This document shows positions 6,883 to 14,612 of a DNA stretch of 21,065 nucleotides, piece by piece. The first letter of the stretch is position 1, and every line of letters starts with the position of its first letter. The translations under genes and the position numbers were made by a program. The stretch is from positions 1 to 21,065 of the forward strand of contig CAJTRV010000025.1 in assembly GCA_910578855.1 (NCBI GenBank). Direction: 5' to 3'. A model generated the notes under the pieces. The model made no database searches. It was not told the DNA's origin and worked only from the letters and a program-made list of their open reading frames with translations. Source of the stretch: an uncultured Bacilli bacterium. Lineage in GTDB: Bacteria; Bacillota_I; Bacilli_A; RF39; UBA660.

Positions 6883-8928
6883 ATGGATAATATCAAGAAG
6901 AATTTTAAAGAGTTATGGAAACAACTCAAAGTAAATTCAAAATCTTATATGAAGACCAATATTTTATTTATGACTTTTGTTGCAACATCTGTACTAAATG
7001 GGTGTTTACTTCGCTTTTTAACGGTCAAGAATTTTTTTGATCTTCAACCAATCATCGCCGATTTAGCGGTGGTAATTATGCTTGGAGCGATCGGATATTT
7101 TATTAAACCGAAACATCAATTTAAGTATTTTTGTACGTGGAGTGTTATCTTTACCTTAATTTGTATTATTAATTCCATGTATTATACCAACTATTTATCA
7201 TTTGCTTCATTATCACTTTTGGAAACTTCTAGTCAGGTGGTTGATGTTGCCGATGCGGTTGTTGAAAATGTCATGGAAATCAAAGATTTTTCTTATCTGT
7301 GGCAACTGTTGGCCATTTTTATGGTTCATCATGCTTTAAAGAAACGCAAATACTATGATCGAGTAGCGGAAGTAGAAGTTGGAAAAGTACGAGCATTAAA
7401 TACATTGGTAATTGGTCTTATTTTTATTGGTTTCTTTATTTCTACCTTGACAAGTGTTGATATTAGTCGTTTAGGGAAACAATGGAATCGGGAATTTATC
7501 GTGATGAAATTTGGAATTTATACCTATCAAGTAAATGATGTCATCGCCAGTTTAAAACCGCAGATTAGTCCTTTATTTGGTTATGATGAAGCGGCAAAGA
7601 ATTTCCGTGATTACTATGAACATCGTGATACGAGTGCGAAAACAAATGAGTACACCAATATCTTTAAGGGTAAAAATTTATTAATGATCCATGCTGAGAG
7701 CATGCAACAATTTTTATTGGATACTGAGTTCAATGGCCAACCAGTTACTCCTAATTTAAAACGTTTAGCAAGTGAAGGATTATATTTCTCTAATTTCTAT
7801 GCCCAGGAGAGTGTTGGAACATCCAGTGATAGCGAATTTACACTAAATAGTTCACTCATGCCCGCGAATAGTGGAACCGTTTTTGTATCTTACTGGGACC
7901 GTGAATATGTTACGATGCCTAAACTATTAAAAGAAAAGGGGTATTATACCTTTAGTATGCACGGAAACAATGGTAGTATGTGGAATCGAAATGTTGTCCA
8001 TCCTAAACTTGGGTATGATCGATTTTATAATTATAAAAATGACTATAAAATTGATGAAGTAATTGGATTAGGTCTTAGTGATAAATCATTCTTTAAACAA
8101 TCCATTTCTAAGATTAAGAAGATTGAAGAATCGCACCAAAATTTCTATGGAACGATGATTATGCTTAGTAATCATACACCATGGAGTAAAAATTTGGATT
8201 TATTACCAGAATATCCAGTAGATATGACTTATGAAAAAGTGAACGAGATTACTGGTGAAAAAGAAACAGTTACCGCTCCTTATATGGAAGGAACGAAGCT
8301 GGGGAATTACTTTAAATTTTCGCATTATGCTGATGAAGCATTAGGAGAATTCATCGATGGGCTAGATGAAGCTGGTGTGTTAGACAACACTGTTGTTGTG
8401 ATTTATGGTGACCATGATGCGAAGTTAAAGAAGAGCGATTATAACCGGTTCTATAACTATGATCCATATACCGATTCTATTAAAGATGCTAGTGATCCAA
8501 CTTATATTAATATTGATTTTTATCAATATGAATTAAACCGTAAAGTACCATTTATTATTTGGTCAAAAGATAAAAAATTGGCAAAAGAAGTTACAAAGGT
8601 TATGGGAATGTATGATGTGTTACCAACACTAGGAAATATGTTTGACTTTCATAATCAGTATGCGTTAGGACATGATATCTTTAGTGTCGAGGATAATATT
8701 GTGGTTTATCCAGACGGAAATTGGTTGACGAATAAAATGTATTATAATAGTCAAAAACAAGAAGGAAAGCCACTAACGGATGAGGCAGTTAGTGTGGAAT
8801 ACATTCAAGAAAAGAATGAGTATACCCAGAAGTTGTTATCAGTATCTGATAATATCATTGTCTATGACTTGATTAAAAAATCACAAGAAACACAAAAATT
8901 AGTAAAAGATTATAATAAGAAAGAATAG
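6883..8928 (+). CDS. LTA synthase family membrane sulfatase (LtaS-like)
   Basis: This is a membrane glycerolphosphate transferase of the lipoteichoic acid synthase family, predicted to polymerise or transfer glycerolphosphate at the cell surface. Five hydrophobic segments fill about residues 20-205, and the extracellular sulfatase-fold domain begins near 265. Expected metal and active-site residues are present: E272 in A-E-S-M, the S-D-S-E-F block at 315-319, M-H-G-N-N-G-S-M-W-N-R, S-N-H-T-P-W, and D510-H511. A gap-free comparison with S. aureus LtaS (KTSDSEF) puts S314 at the nucleophilic Thr, with T313 just before it. Length 681 aa fits the family. The exact substrate is unknown, so no symbol is given. 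It has its own promoter, and two unknown membrane-anchored genes follow. Confidence 0.88.
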   Translation: MDNIKKNFKELWKQLKVNSKSYMKTNILFMTFVATSVLNGCLLRFLTVKNFFDLQPIIADLAVVIMLGAIGYFIKPKHQFKYFCTWSVIFTLICIINSMYYTNYLSFASLSLLETSSQVVDVADAVVENVMEIKDFSYLWQLLAIFMVHHALKKRKYYDRVAEVEVGKVRALNTLVIGLIFIGFFISTLTSVDISRLGKQWNREFIVMKFGIYTYQVNDVIASLKPQISPLFGYDEAAKNFRDYYEHRDTSAKTNEYTNIFKGKNLLMIHAESMQQFLLDTEFNGQPVTPNLKRLASEGLYFSNFYAQESVGTSSDSEFTLNSSLMPANSGTVFVSYWDREYVTMPKLLKEKGYYTFSMHGNNGSMWNRNVVHPKLGYDRFYNYKNDYKIDEVIGLGLSDKSFFKQSISKIKKIEESHQNFYGTMIMLSNHTPWSKNLDLLPEYPVDMTYEKVNEITGEKETVTAPYMEGTKLGNYFKFSHYADEALGEFIDGLDEAGVLDNTVVVIYGDHDAKLKKSDYNRFYNYDPYTDSIKDASDPTYINIDFYQYELNRKVPFIIWSKDKKLAKEVTKVMGMYDVLPTLGNMFDFHNQYALGHDIFSVEDNIVVYPDGNWLTNKMYYNSQKQEGKPLTDEAVSVEYIQEKNEYTQKLLSVSDNIIVYDLIKKSQETQKLVKDYNKKE

Positions 8929-8935
8929 GGGTTAT

Positions 8936-9574
8936 ATGAAACGAACACAAAAGAAAAAAAAGAATAAGCAGAAACCATTGATTTTTATCCTCGTAATCGT
9001 AATCGCACTCATGATTACAGGGGGACTTTTCGTCAAACGGACTTTTTTTGGAAAAAAGACTGTTCAAGCTGCTAAGGTAGTCGACAAGCTCGATAAGTAT
9101 GGTTATACGTTAGAAGATAATGCGACGAAGTATCAGACTGAACTGTTTAAGGAATTAAAAACTGTATTGTCTGATTCAACAGTGGATGAGGAAAAATATG
9201 CTTCTTTAGTGGGACAATTATTTCTAACTGATTATTTTACGTTAAATACCAAATCTAGTAAAAATAATGTTGGTGGTGTACAGTTTGTCTATAAAGACTA
9301 CCAAGATAACTTTATTAAGCAAGCAACTGATCAAGTGTATAAGTATGTCGAGAGTAATATTTATGGTAATCGTAAACAGGAATTACCGATTGTTAGTAAA
9401 GTAACTGTAACCGATGTTAGTAGTGACAGTTATGATTATTTAGAGGAAACTGATGACAAAGCCTTTACCGTGGAATGTGCCATCGAATATGAAAAAGATC
9501 TAGGTTATCAGACGAATGCAACATTGGTTATGGTGCATGCCAATGATAAACTAGAAATTGTAAAGATGAGCTAA
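8936..9574 (+). CDS. Unknown membrane-anchored protein
   Basis: I do not recognise the family. The 212-aa protein starts with a very basic segment (Lys/Arg/Gln, residues 2-13). One membrane helix follows at about 15-33, then an extracellular domain of some 175 residues that is acidic and rich in Tyr, Asp and Val, with predicted alternating beta strands near the end. No lipobox is present. It begins 7 nt after the stop of the LTA-synthase-like gene, with a poor ribosome binding site (GGGG), so it probably depends on coupling to that gene. A role in envelope assembly beside the synthase is an inference from position only. Confidence 0.75.
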   Translation: MKRTQKKKKNKQKPLIFILVIVIALMITGGLFVKRTFFGKKTVQAAKVVDKLDKYGYTLEDNATKYQTELFKELKTVLSDSTVDEEKYASLVGQLFLTDYFTLNTKSSKNNVGGVQFVYKDYQDNFIKQATDQVYKYVESNIYGNRKQELPIVSKVTVTDVSSDSYDYLEETDDKAFTVECAIEYEKDLGYQTNATLVMVHANDKLEIVKMS

Positions 9575-9584
9575 TCATCTTTTT
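9562..9584 (+). terminator. Short hairpin with T run overlapping the 3' end of the unknown gene
   Basis: An 8-bp stem (9562-9569 with 9575-9582), loop GCTAA containing the stop codon, is followed by two further T after the stem's TTT. It could cause partial termination before the next gene, whose AGGAGG follows within 15 nt. Confidence 0.4.
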
Positions 9585-9600
9585 CTATAGGAGGTCTTTT

Positions 9601-10146
9601 ATGAAACAAGCAAAATGGCAGCTGGTGACGCTCTTGGTTCTTGCGAGTACGATTATTGTTTTAGGTATTATCCTATGCCTGCAAAGTAGGGCGGAAACTT
9701 CACCAAAATCAAGTGTATCATTAGCAGAATTTGATCATCAACTCCAGATGAATGTTAGTCAAAATGATGAGTTACAAGATCTTGAGATGATTCCGATTAA
9801 GGGAGAAAAGAAGCGGTATCGCTATCAATTTACAGAGGATATTTCTCTGGTAGTCTCAGTAGATGATGATAACAATGTTGAAAAAGTATATTATTATATC
9901 AAAAGATCAGCTTGGAAGGCAGAATTAATGACAATGTATTTGGAGATTCTGATTCGAACGATCCATCCTGAATGGTCAGAAGATGCTATTAGAAAGCTCG
10001 CTTTGAAAATGAATGATATTGAGGGAAAGAAAAAAGATCAATTGGGATTTCTCGTTGATTTTAAAGATGGTGGTTATCAATATATCACGTTATTAAAAAA
10101 TGATGACAATGATCTTCAATTTTTTATCTATTTACCTAGGGCATAA
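9601..10146 (+). CDS. Unknown membrane-anchored protein
   Basis: I do not recognise the family. The 181-aa protein has a short basic N-terminus and one hydrophobic segment at about 6-26, then an external domain of about 150 residues with many Asp/Lys pairs (DDDNN, KNDDND) and short beta-like stretches. A strong GGAGG stands 7 nt before the ATG. It follows the gene at 8936 after 26 nt and may share its transcript, subject to the small hairpin between them. The shared layout of the two proteins (basic start, single anchor, external domain of similar size) suggests related surface work, but no sequence similarity between them is evident. Confidence 0.75.
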   Translation: MKQAKWQLVTLLVLASTIIVLGIILCLQSRAETSPKSSVSLAEFDHQLQMNVSQNDELQDLEMIPIKGEKKRYRYQFTEDISLVVSVDDDNNVEKVYYYIKRSAWKAELMTMYLEILIRTIHPEWSEDAIRKLALKMNDIEGKKKDQLGFLVDFKDGGYQYITLLKNDDNDLQFFIYLPRA

Positions 10147-10151
10147 AAGAA

Positions 10152-10180
10152 TGGAAAAAAGACAAAAAATATGATACGAT
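10152..10180 (+). promoter_or_regulatory. Probable promoter for the 10204-11192 gene pair
   Basis: TGGAAA (10152-10157), 17 bp, and TACGAT (10175-10180), with TG one base before the -10. The start codon is at 10204, preceded by AGGAG. Confidence 0.45.
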
Positions 10181-10203
10181 AGTATAAGATAGGAGTTGGT
10201 AGT

Positions 10204-10518
10204 ATGGACTTAATCATCTTAGTAGTCCTGATGTTAGTAGTAGTTTTTTTCTTTAAGTCATTTGATAGCTTTGTCTATTTTATGGCGATTGTCGATATTT
10301 TCTTACGGATTATATCATTTATTACATTTGAGTTTGGGCATTATATTCCCGATATTGCAGCTTTTTTTAAAACTTATATTCCAGCAAATATTCCGTCCAT
10401 TATTGATACCTATTCTACAGGGATTTTCAATACGATGTTAATGATCGGATATGTGATTGTATTCATTTTATTTGAATGTTATGCTGTAAAATATTTCTTT
10501 AAAAAGAAAAGGAGATAA
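10204..10518 (+). CDS. Small integral membrane protein of unknown function
   Basis: This is a 104-aa protein, nearly all hydrophobic. It has likely membrane segments at about 2-20, 25-45 and 75-98, rich in Phe and Ile, and a basic cytoplasmic tail (KKKRR). I do not recognise a family. Its gene ends 5 nt before the pseudopilin-like gene and both precede the terminator at 11246-11271, so they form a two-gene unit. A helper role for the pilin-like protein is possible, but only position supports it. Confidence 0.75.
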   Translation: MDLIILVVLMLVVVFFFKSFDSFVYFMAIVDIFLRIISFITFEFGHYIPDIAAFFKTYIPANIPSIIDTYSTGIFNTMLMIGYVIVFILFECYAVKYFFKKKRR

Positions 10519-10523
10519 GGCTT

Positions 10524-11192
10524 ATGACAAAACGAGGTTTTACCTTAGTCGAATTGTTGGCTGTCTTAACGATTCTTGGTTTACTCGCGCTTCTAATTAC
10601 ACCGACTGTTTTTAATACGGTTAATAAGTTTAAAGAAGAAGCCTATGAGAAACAGGTATTGACAATTGAAGCTGCAGCTGGTGATTTTACAAGTGATCAT
10701 TTAACTGAGTTGCCAGGAAATTTTGGAGATACGATCTATATTACTTTAGGTGATTTAAAAGCTGAGGGATATCTTGATAAAGATATTAAGCATCCCAAAA
10801 CGAATGCTTATCTTCCTAATGATGCGCTTATTAAAATTATGCGGAAGAAAAATGATTATAAAGTAGAATATGTCAAAGATAGTGGAACGCTTAGTATGAA
10901 TTCTAATATTAAGAAAAATACACCGACCATCCGTTTAACCGGAGATAAGATCATGACAATCCGTGTCGGTAGTACTTATGCTGAGCCAGGAGCGATTGCT
11001 TATGACGCCTCTAAAAATAATATCTCATCTGGTATGACAAAAACGATCAAAAAAGGAACGACGACGGTGGCTACGATTAATACAAATAATGGGGGAATTT
11101 ATACCATTTATTATAAAATAACGAATCAGAATATGACACAGGTGATTACTAGAACGGTTGTAGTAGAAAGCAATCCTGGAGTTACCTCATAA
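10524..11192 (+). CDS. Pseudopilin-like protein with Ig-like (DUF5011-type) C-terminus
   Basis: The N-terminus is a textbook type IV prepilin leader: basic M-T-K-R-G then F-T-L-V-E-L-L-A-V-L-T, with cleavage expected after G5, Glu at mature position 5, and a hydrophobic helix to about residue 27. The amphipathic helix continues to about 60. The C-terminal 80 residues match the DUF5011/Cry22A Ig-like pattern (R-V-G-S-T-Y-A-E-P-G-A-I-A-Y-D). This combination suggests a surface or wall-spanning minor pilin. No pilus ATPase, platform protein or prepilin peptidase lies in this window, so the assembly machine must be elsewhere. AAGGAG stands 9 nt before the ATG. Confidence 0.85.
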   Translation: MTKRGFTLVELLAVLTILGLLALLITPTVFNTVNKFKEEAYEKQVLTIEAAAGDFTSDHLTELPGNFGDTIYITLGDLKAEGYLDKDIKHPKTNAYLPNDALIKIMRKKNDYKVEYVKDSGTLSMNSNIKKNTPTIRLTGDKIMTIRVGSTYAEPGAIAYDASKNNISSGMTKTIKKGTTTVATINTNNGGIYTIYYKITNQNMTQVITRTVVVESNPGVTS

Positions 11193-11245
11193 GAACGATT
11201 CTCTCGTTTGTCGCTTAGTATGTTTTGGTAATACTGCAATTATTT

Positions 11246-11271
11246 AAAATTCTACTCTGTAGAATTTTTTT
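11246..11271 (+). terminator. Intrinsic terminator after the pseudopilin-like gene
   Basis: A perfect 10-bp stem (11246-11255 with 11259-11268), loop TCT, runs into seven consecutive T (11265-11271). It separates this unit from ruvA. Confidence 0.8.
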
Positions 11272-11277
11272 CAATAC

Positions 11278-11318
11278 TAGACAAATGTTCGGGTATTTGT
11301 TATAATGAATATGGTGAT
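11278..11318 (+). promoter_or_regulatory. ruvA promoter and ribosome binding site
   Basis: TAGACA (11278-11283), 17 bp, and TATAAT (11301-11306), preceded by TGT (extended -10). Six bases later GGTGAT (11313-11318) serves as ribosome binding site for ATG 11322. The predicted leader is about 9 nt. Confidence 0.8.
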
Positions 11319-11321
11319 ACT

Positions 11322-11867
11322 ATGTATGCATATATAAAAGGAATGGTTACAGAAATTGGTGGATCATATATTGTCGTAGACCATCAGGGACTAGGGTATA
11401 TGATTTCAGTTGCGATGCCAGAACGCTATCAAGTAAATGAAACATATACTGTTTATTTATATCAGTATGTTAGAGAAGATGAACAGAGTTTATATGGTTT
11501 TTTTACGCGTGAGGAAAAAGAGTTGTTTCTCAGGCTCATTAATGTCAAAGGGGTTGGATGTAAGATGGCCCTTGGGATGTTTACTGGAAGTATTGAAGGA
11601 ATTATTGATGCAATTGAGCGTGAAAATATTCTGTATCTAAAGAAGTTTCCTAAAGTGGGCGAAAAGCTGGCACGACAGATTATTTTAGATTTAAAAGGGA
11701 AATTAGTAGCAACATCTAAAACGAGTTTAGGGCCTGATCAAAGCGAGTTGGTTGATGCCTTAAAGGCATTGGGGTATAAACCAGCTAATATTCAGAAAAT
11801 TCTACCACAAATTGATCAGAATGCTAAAATAGAAGTCCAGATAAGAGAAGCATTAAAACGGTTATAG
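11322..11867 (+). CDS. ruvA: Holliday junction branch migration protein RuvA
   Basis: RuvA binds the four-way Holliday junction and loads the RuvB motor during recombinational repair. It shows the N-terminal OB-type domain (Y-I-K-G-M-V-T-E-I), the E-D-E-Q-S-L-Y-G-F-F motif near residue 55, helix-hairpin-helix motifs (L-I-N-V-K-G-V-G and L-K-K-F-P-K-V-G-E-K-L-A), and a short C-terminal RuvB-binding domain (V-D-A-L-K-A-L-G-Y). At 181 aa it is slightly shorter than usual, mainly in the flexible linker. It forms an operon with ruvB, 9 nt downstream. Confidence 0.95.
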   Translation: MYAYIKGMVTEIGGSYIVVDHQGLGYMISVAMPERYQVNETYTVYLYQYVREDEQSLYGFFTREEKELFLRLINVKGVGCKMALGMFTGSIEGIIDAIERENILYLKKFPKVGEKLARQIILDLKGKLVATSKTSLGPDQSELVDALKALGYKPANIQKILPQIDQNAKIEVQIREALKRL

Positions 11868-11876
11868 GAGGCAGTT

Positions 11877-12893
11877 ATGGATGAAAGAATAATTACCAAT
11901 CACGAGTTAGCTGAGGATACGTTTGAAACCAGTATTCGTCCTGATAGTATTGATGAATATATTGGTCAAACGGAGGTAAAAGAAAATCTAGCTATTTTTA
12001 TGAAGGCAGCTAAGATGCGTGAGGAAACATTAGACCATGTATTGTTGTATGGGCCACCAGGGTTAGGAAAAACTACCTTGGCTTATATTATTGCCAATGA
12101 GATGAAAAGTAATGTTAAAACAGCAAGTGGACCTTCGATTGAAAAGAGTGGTGATCTTGCTTCCATTTTATCTAGTTTGGAGCCAGGCGATGTCTTATTT
12201 ATCGATGAAATTCATCGAATGCCACGTTATATTGAAGAAATTTTATATCCTGCGATGGAAGATTTTACGTTGGATATTATTGTTGGTTCAGATTCAAGTA
12301 GTCGTAATATTAGAATTGATTTACCGCCATTTACCCTGGTTGGGGCAACGACTAGAGCTGGTGACTTAACTGGTCCCTTACGAGATCGTTTTGGCATTGT
12401 TTCTAAGTTGAATTTTTATACGGTGGAAGAACTAACACAGATTGTCAAACGAACAAGTAGAGTATTAGAATGTGTAATTGATGATGCTGCCGCTGTTGAA
12501 CTCGCGACTCGTAGTCGTGGTACGCCACGAATTGCCAACCGGCTGTTGAAACGGGTTAGAGATTATGCCTTGGTGATGGGCGATGGAACAATGACCTTGG
12601 AGATTACCAAATTTGCACTAGATAAATTAAAGGTTGATAGCCTGGGGCTCGATGATACAGATTATAATTTATTAAAGAGTATTATGGAACGCTTTAGTGG
12701 TGGACCAGTAGGGTTAGAAGCTGTTGCTTCATCAATTGGTGAGGAAGCAACGACAATTGAAGATGTCTATGAACCTTATTTACTACAAACGGGCTTGATG
12801 AGGCGAACCCCACGGGGACGAATGGTGACTGAAAAAGCTTATCATCATTTTGGAATGGAGATGCCCAATAAATTAAAAAAAGATCAGGGTTGA
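11877..12893 (+). CDS. ruvB: Holliday junction DNA helicase RuvB
   Basis: RuvB is an AAA+ hexameric motor that drives branch migration with RuvA. The Walker A motif is GPPGLGKTT (residues 59-67), Walker B is L-F-I-D-E-I-H-R, and sensor 1 lies in G-A-T-T-R-A-G. The arginine finger follows in P-L-R-D-R-F-G, and a C-terminal winged helix ends in R-T-P-R-G-R. Length 338 aa is typical. TAGGAGG precedes the ATG. No ruvC is nearby, as is normal in Bacilli. Confidence 0.97.
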   Translation: MDERIITNHELAEDTFETSIRPDSIDEYIGQTEVKENLAIFMKAAKMREETLDHVLLYGPPGLGKTTLAYIIANEMKSNVKTASGPSIEKSGDLASILSSLEPGDVLFIDEIHRMPRYIEEILYPAMEDFTLDIIVGSDSSSRNIRIDLPPFTLVGATTRAGDLTGPLRDRFGIVSKLNFYTVEELTQIVKRTSRVLECVIDDAAAVELATRSRGTPRIANRLLKRVRDYALVMGDGTMTLEITKFALDKLKVDSLGLDDTDYNLLKSIMERFSGGPVGLEAVASSIGEEATTIEDVYEPYLLQTGLMRRTPRGRMVTEKAYHHFGMEMPNKLKKDQG

Positions 12894-12932
12894 TTTCTTC
12901 CATGATAGTTTAATTGTAAATTGTGTTTCATT

Positions 12933-13077
12933 AGAGGATTGTAACCCACAAGGTACAATCCTCTTACATTTATCTTGGTTATTTATTTTAAATTAGTATC
13001 CTAGTCACAGTGATCTTCAACTGTGGGTTTAAGATGAATAAGGGTGTTTACGATTTCACTACACGATAAAGGAAATC
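12933..13077 (+). ncRNA. Candidate structured RNA or leader between ruvB and the 13178 gene
   Basis: The ruvB-13178 gap (12894-13177) holds no convincing ORF but three hairpins. P1 is a perfect 11-bp stem (12933-12943 with 12954-12964) with no T run after it. P2 is a 6-bp stem (13006-13011 with 13020-13025). P3 is a 6-bp stem (13052-13057 with 13072-13077). The P1 loop bases AACCCACA (12943-12950) are perfectly complementary to TGTGGGTT (13022-13029). That would form a pseudoknot and displace P2. A -35-like TTGACA lies at 13090-13095. It could be an uncharacterised RNA, a 3' end structure of ruvB, or chance. I recognise no known riboswitch or T-box motif. Confidence 0.3.
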
Positions 13078-13153
13078 ATATAAAGTTGATTGACATTGAA
13101 AGTGTCTAATCGCTTTTATTATGGGAAAATTAACCAGAAATCATGGCGATTTA

Positions 13154-13174
13154 TGTTATAATATTGATGGTGAT
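13154..13174 (+). promoter_or_regulatory. Promoter and ribosome binding site of the 13178 gene
   Basis: TGTTATAAT (13154-13162) is an extended -10. Six bases later GGTGAT (13169-13174) is the ribosome binding site for ATG 13178, identical in spacing to ruvA. Because the -10 lies inside a longer reading frame beginning at 13121, that longer start is excluded. Confidence 0.7.
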
Positions 13175-13177
13175 ACG

Positions 13178-13708
13178 ATGAAACAAAGTGAAAATATCAA
13201 ACAATCAATTACTGAAGAAGATCAAGCGAAGCAAGAAATACAGCGTGGACTAGTTAACTGGGCAAATCACGTTCTCGATCTTTATCAGCAAATTGATCCA
13301 GAAAAAGTTTTAGAATTAAAACAACAACTAACGTCAACCATGACGATCTATGAGATGAGTACGATTGATTTCAAACGATATTCGGAAATGATCCAGGTAA
13401 TTCAGCATAATTATGAGATTCCGGACTCTGTAATCTATATTCTTACTTTGACTAGTCTAACAGAATATAATCCGGCAATTTTAAGTTATAGTGTTGAAGA
13501 AATATTGGTGTTCGTCCAAGCATTTGCTGATATCCATCCAAGTAACTATTCCATTTATGATAATCCTAACACCCCAGTTATTAGTAATCGGACTGTTATT
13601 ACACAGATATTAAAGGAACAAGAGTATCATATTTCTAGTGCTGTACAATATATTCGTTCATTATTAGAAAGGTCCAAAGGAGTACATGAATCAGGTTATG
13701 CCATGTGA
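13178..13708 (+). CDS. Unknown soluble helical protein upstream of miaA
   Basis: I do not recognise this family. From ATG 13178 it is 176 aa, with no signal or membrane segment, rich in Gln, Glu and Ile. It looks mostly alpha-helical, with amphipathic stretches near residues 15-60 and 140-165. The in-frame ATG at 13121 is rejected because the -10 box lies between. The reading frame overlaps the miaA start by 23 nt, so miaA translation is probably coupled to it and the two share a promoter. Its function is unknown. Position suggests no more than co-expression with tRNA modification. Confidence 0.75.
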   Translation: MKQSENIKQSITEEDQAKQEIQRGLVNWANHVLDLYQQIDPEKVLELKQQLTSTMTIYEMSTIDFKRYSEMIQVIQHNYEIPDSVIYILTLTSLTEYNPAILSYSVEEILVFVQAFADIHPSNYSIYDNPNTPVISNRTVITQILKEQEYHISSAVQYIRSLLERSKGVHESGYAM

Positions 13709-14600
13709 AATCCCTGTGATTGCAATTGTTGGTCCAACCGCAGTAGGAAAAACCAAACTCAGTGTTGAACTAGCTAAAGCGTTAGATGGAGAAATCATTA
13801 ATGCGGATAGTACGCAAATATTTAAGGGCCTTGATATCGCAACAGCCAAAGTAACGGAGCCGGAAAAGGAAGGGATTCCTCATCATTTATTTGATCTTAA
13901 AGATATAACCGAGGATTATACAGTATATGATTATCAAAAAGATAGCCGGGCCATGATTGATAAAATAAGAGAGAAACATAAGGTTCCCATTTTAGTTGGG
14001 GGAACTGGATTATATCTAAAGGCTTGTCTTTATGATTACCAATTTCAAGCGGAAACCAGTCATGAGCAATATGAAACATTGACAAATGAAGAATTATATC
14101 AAATGCTTCTTCGGGTTGATCCAGCTACTACGATTCATCCCAATAATCGTAAACGTGTTATCCGGGCATATCGTTATTATCTAGAGACCGGGCAACCATT
14201 TAGTCAAAAACCGAAGACAGAAACGTTACTTTATCCCGTTATTATGATTGGTCTTACAACGGATCGCCTGGTACTATATGAGCGGATTAATCAACGGGTG
14301 GATGTGATGCTAAGTCAAGGATTACTCCCTGAAGCAGAAAAAATTTATCAGAGTCAGATTCGTACAAAAGCGGTTATGACTCCTATTGGTTATAAAGAAC
14401 TATTTCCTTATTTTGCAAGGGAGGCATCTTTAGGGGATTGTTTAGATCAGATACGAAAGAATAGTCGTCATTATGCCAAACGCCAATATACATGGTTTCA
14501 GAACCAAATGAAAGTGACTTGGTTTGATGTCAATTTTGATCATTTTCAAACGACTGTTCATGAAGTTTTAACTTATATTCAAAAAAAACGTTTTGATTGA
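13686..14600 (+). CDS. miaA: tRNA dimethylallyltransferase MiaA
   Basis: MiaA transfers a dimethylallyl group to N6 of A37 in tRNAs that read UNN codons. The P-loop GPTAVGKT spans residues 16-23. D-S-T-Q-I-F-K-G-L-D-I-A-T-A-K, H-H-L-F-D and V-G-G-T-G-L-Y-L-K-A follow, and a C-terminal basic R-H-Y-A-K-R-Q-Y-T-W-F motif contacts tRNA. Length 304 aa is normal. AAAGGAG sits three bases before ATG 13686; the in-frame ATG at 13698 is an alternative. Its stop lies in the loop of the terminator hairpin at 14583-14612. Confidence 0.95.
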   Translation: MNQVMPCEIPVIAIVGPTAVGKTKLSVELAKALDGEIINADSTQIFKGLDIATAKVTEPEKEGIPHHLFDLKDITEDYTVYDYQKDSRAMIDKIREKHKVPILVGGTGLYLKACLYDYQFQAETSHEQYETLTNEELYQMLLRVDPATTIHPNNRKRVIRAYRYYLETGQPFSQKPKTETLLYPVIMIGLTTDRLVLYERINQRVDVMLSQGLLPEAEKIYQSQIRTKAVMTPIGYKELFPYFAREASLGDCLDQIRKNSRHYAKRQYTWFQNQMKVTWFDVNFDHFQTTVHEVLTYIQKKRFD

Positions 14601-14612
14601 AAAACGTTTTTT
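14583..14612. terminator. Bidirectional terminator shared by convergent genes
   Basis: A perfect 12-bp stem (14583-14594 with 14601-14612) has loop GATTGA and A/T-rich arm ends that give a T run on either strand. The miaA stop TGA (14598-14600) lies in the loop. The stop of the minus-strand gene (14611-14613) overlaps the far arm, so one hairpin ends both genes. Confidence 0.8.

Noticed and set aside
8936..9067. Lipoprotein signal in the 8936 gene
   Set aside because: There is no Cys after the hydrophobic segment, so it is a membrane anchor rather than a lipobox.
13121..13177. Upstream start of the 13178 gene
   Set aside because: The TGTTATAAT box lies within this stretch, and ATG 13178 has its own GGTGAT site.
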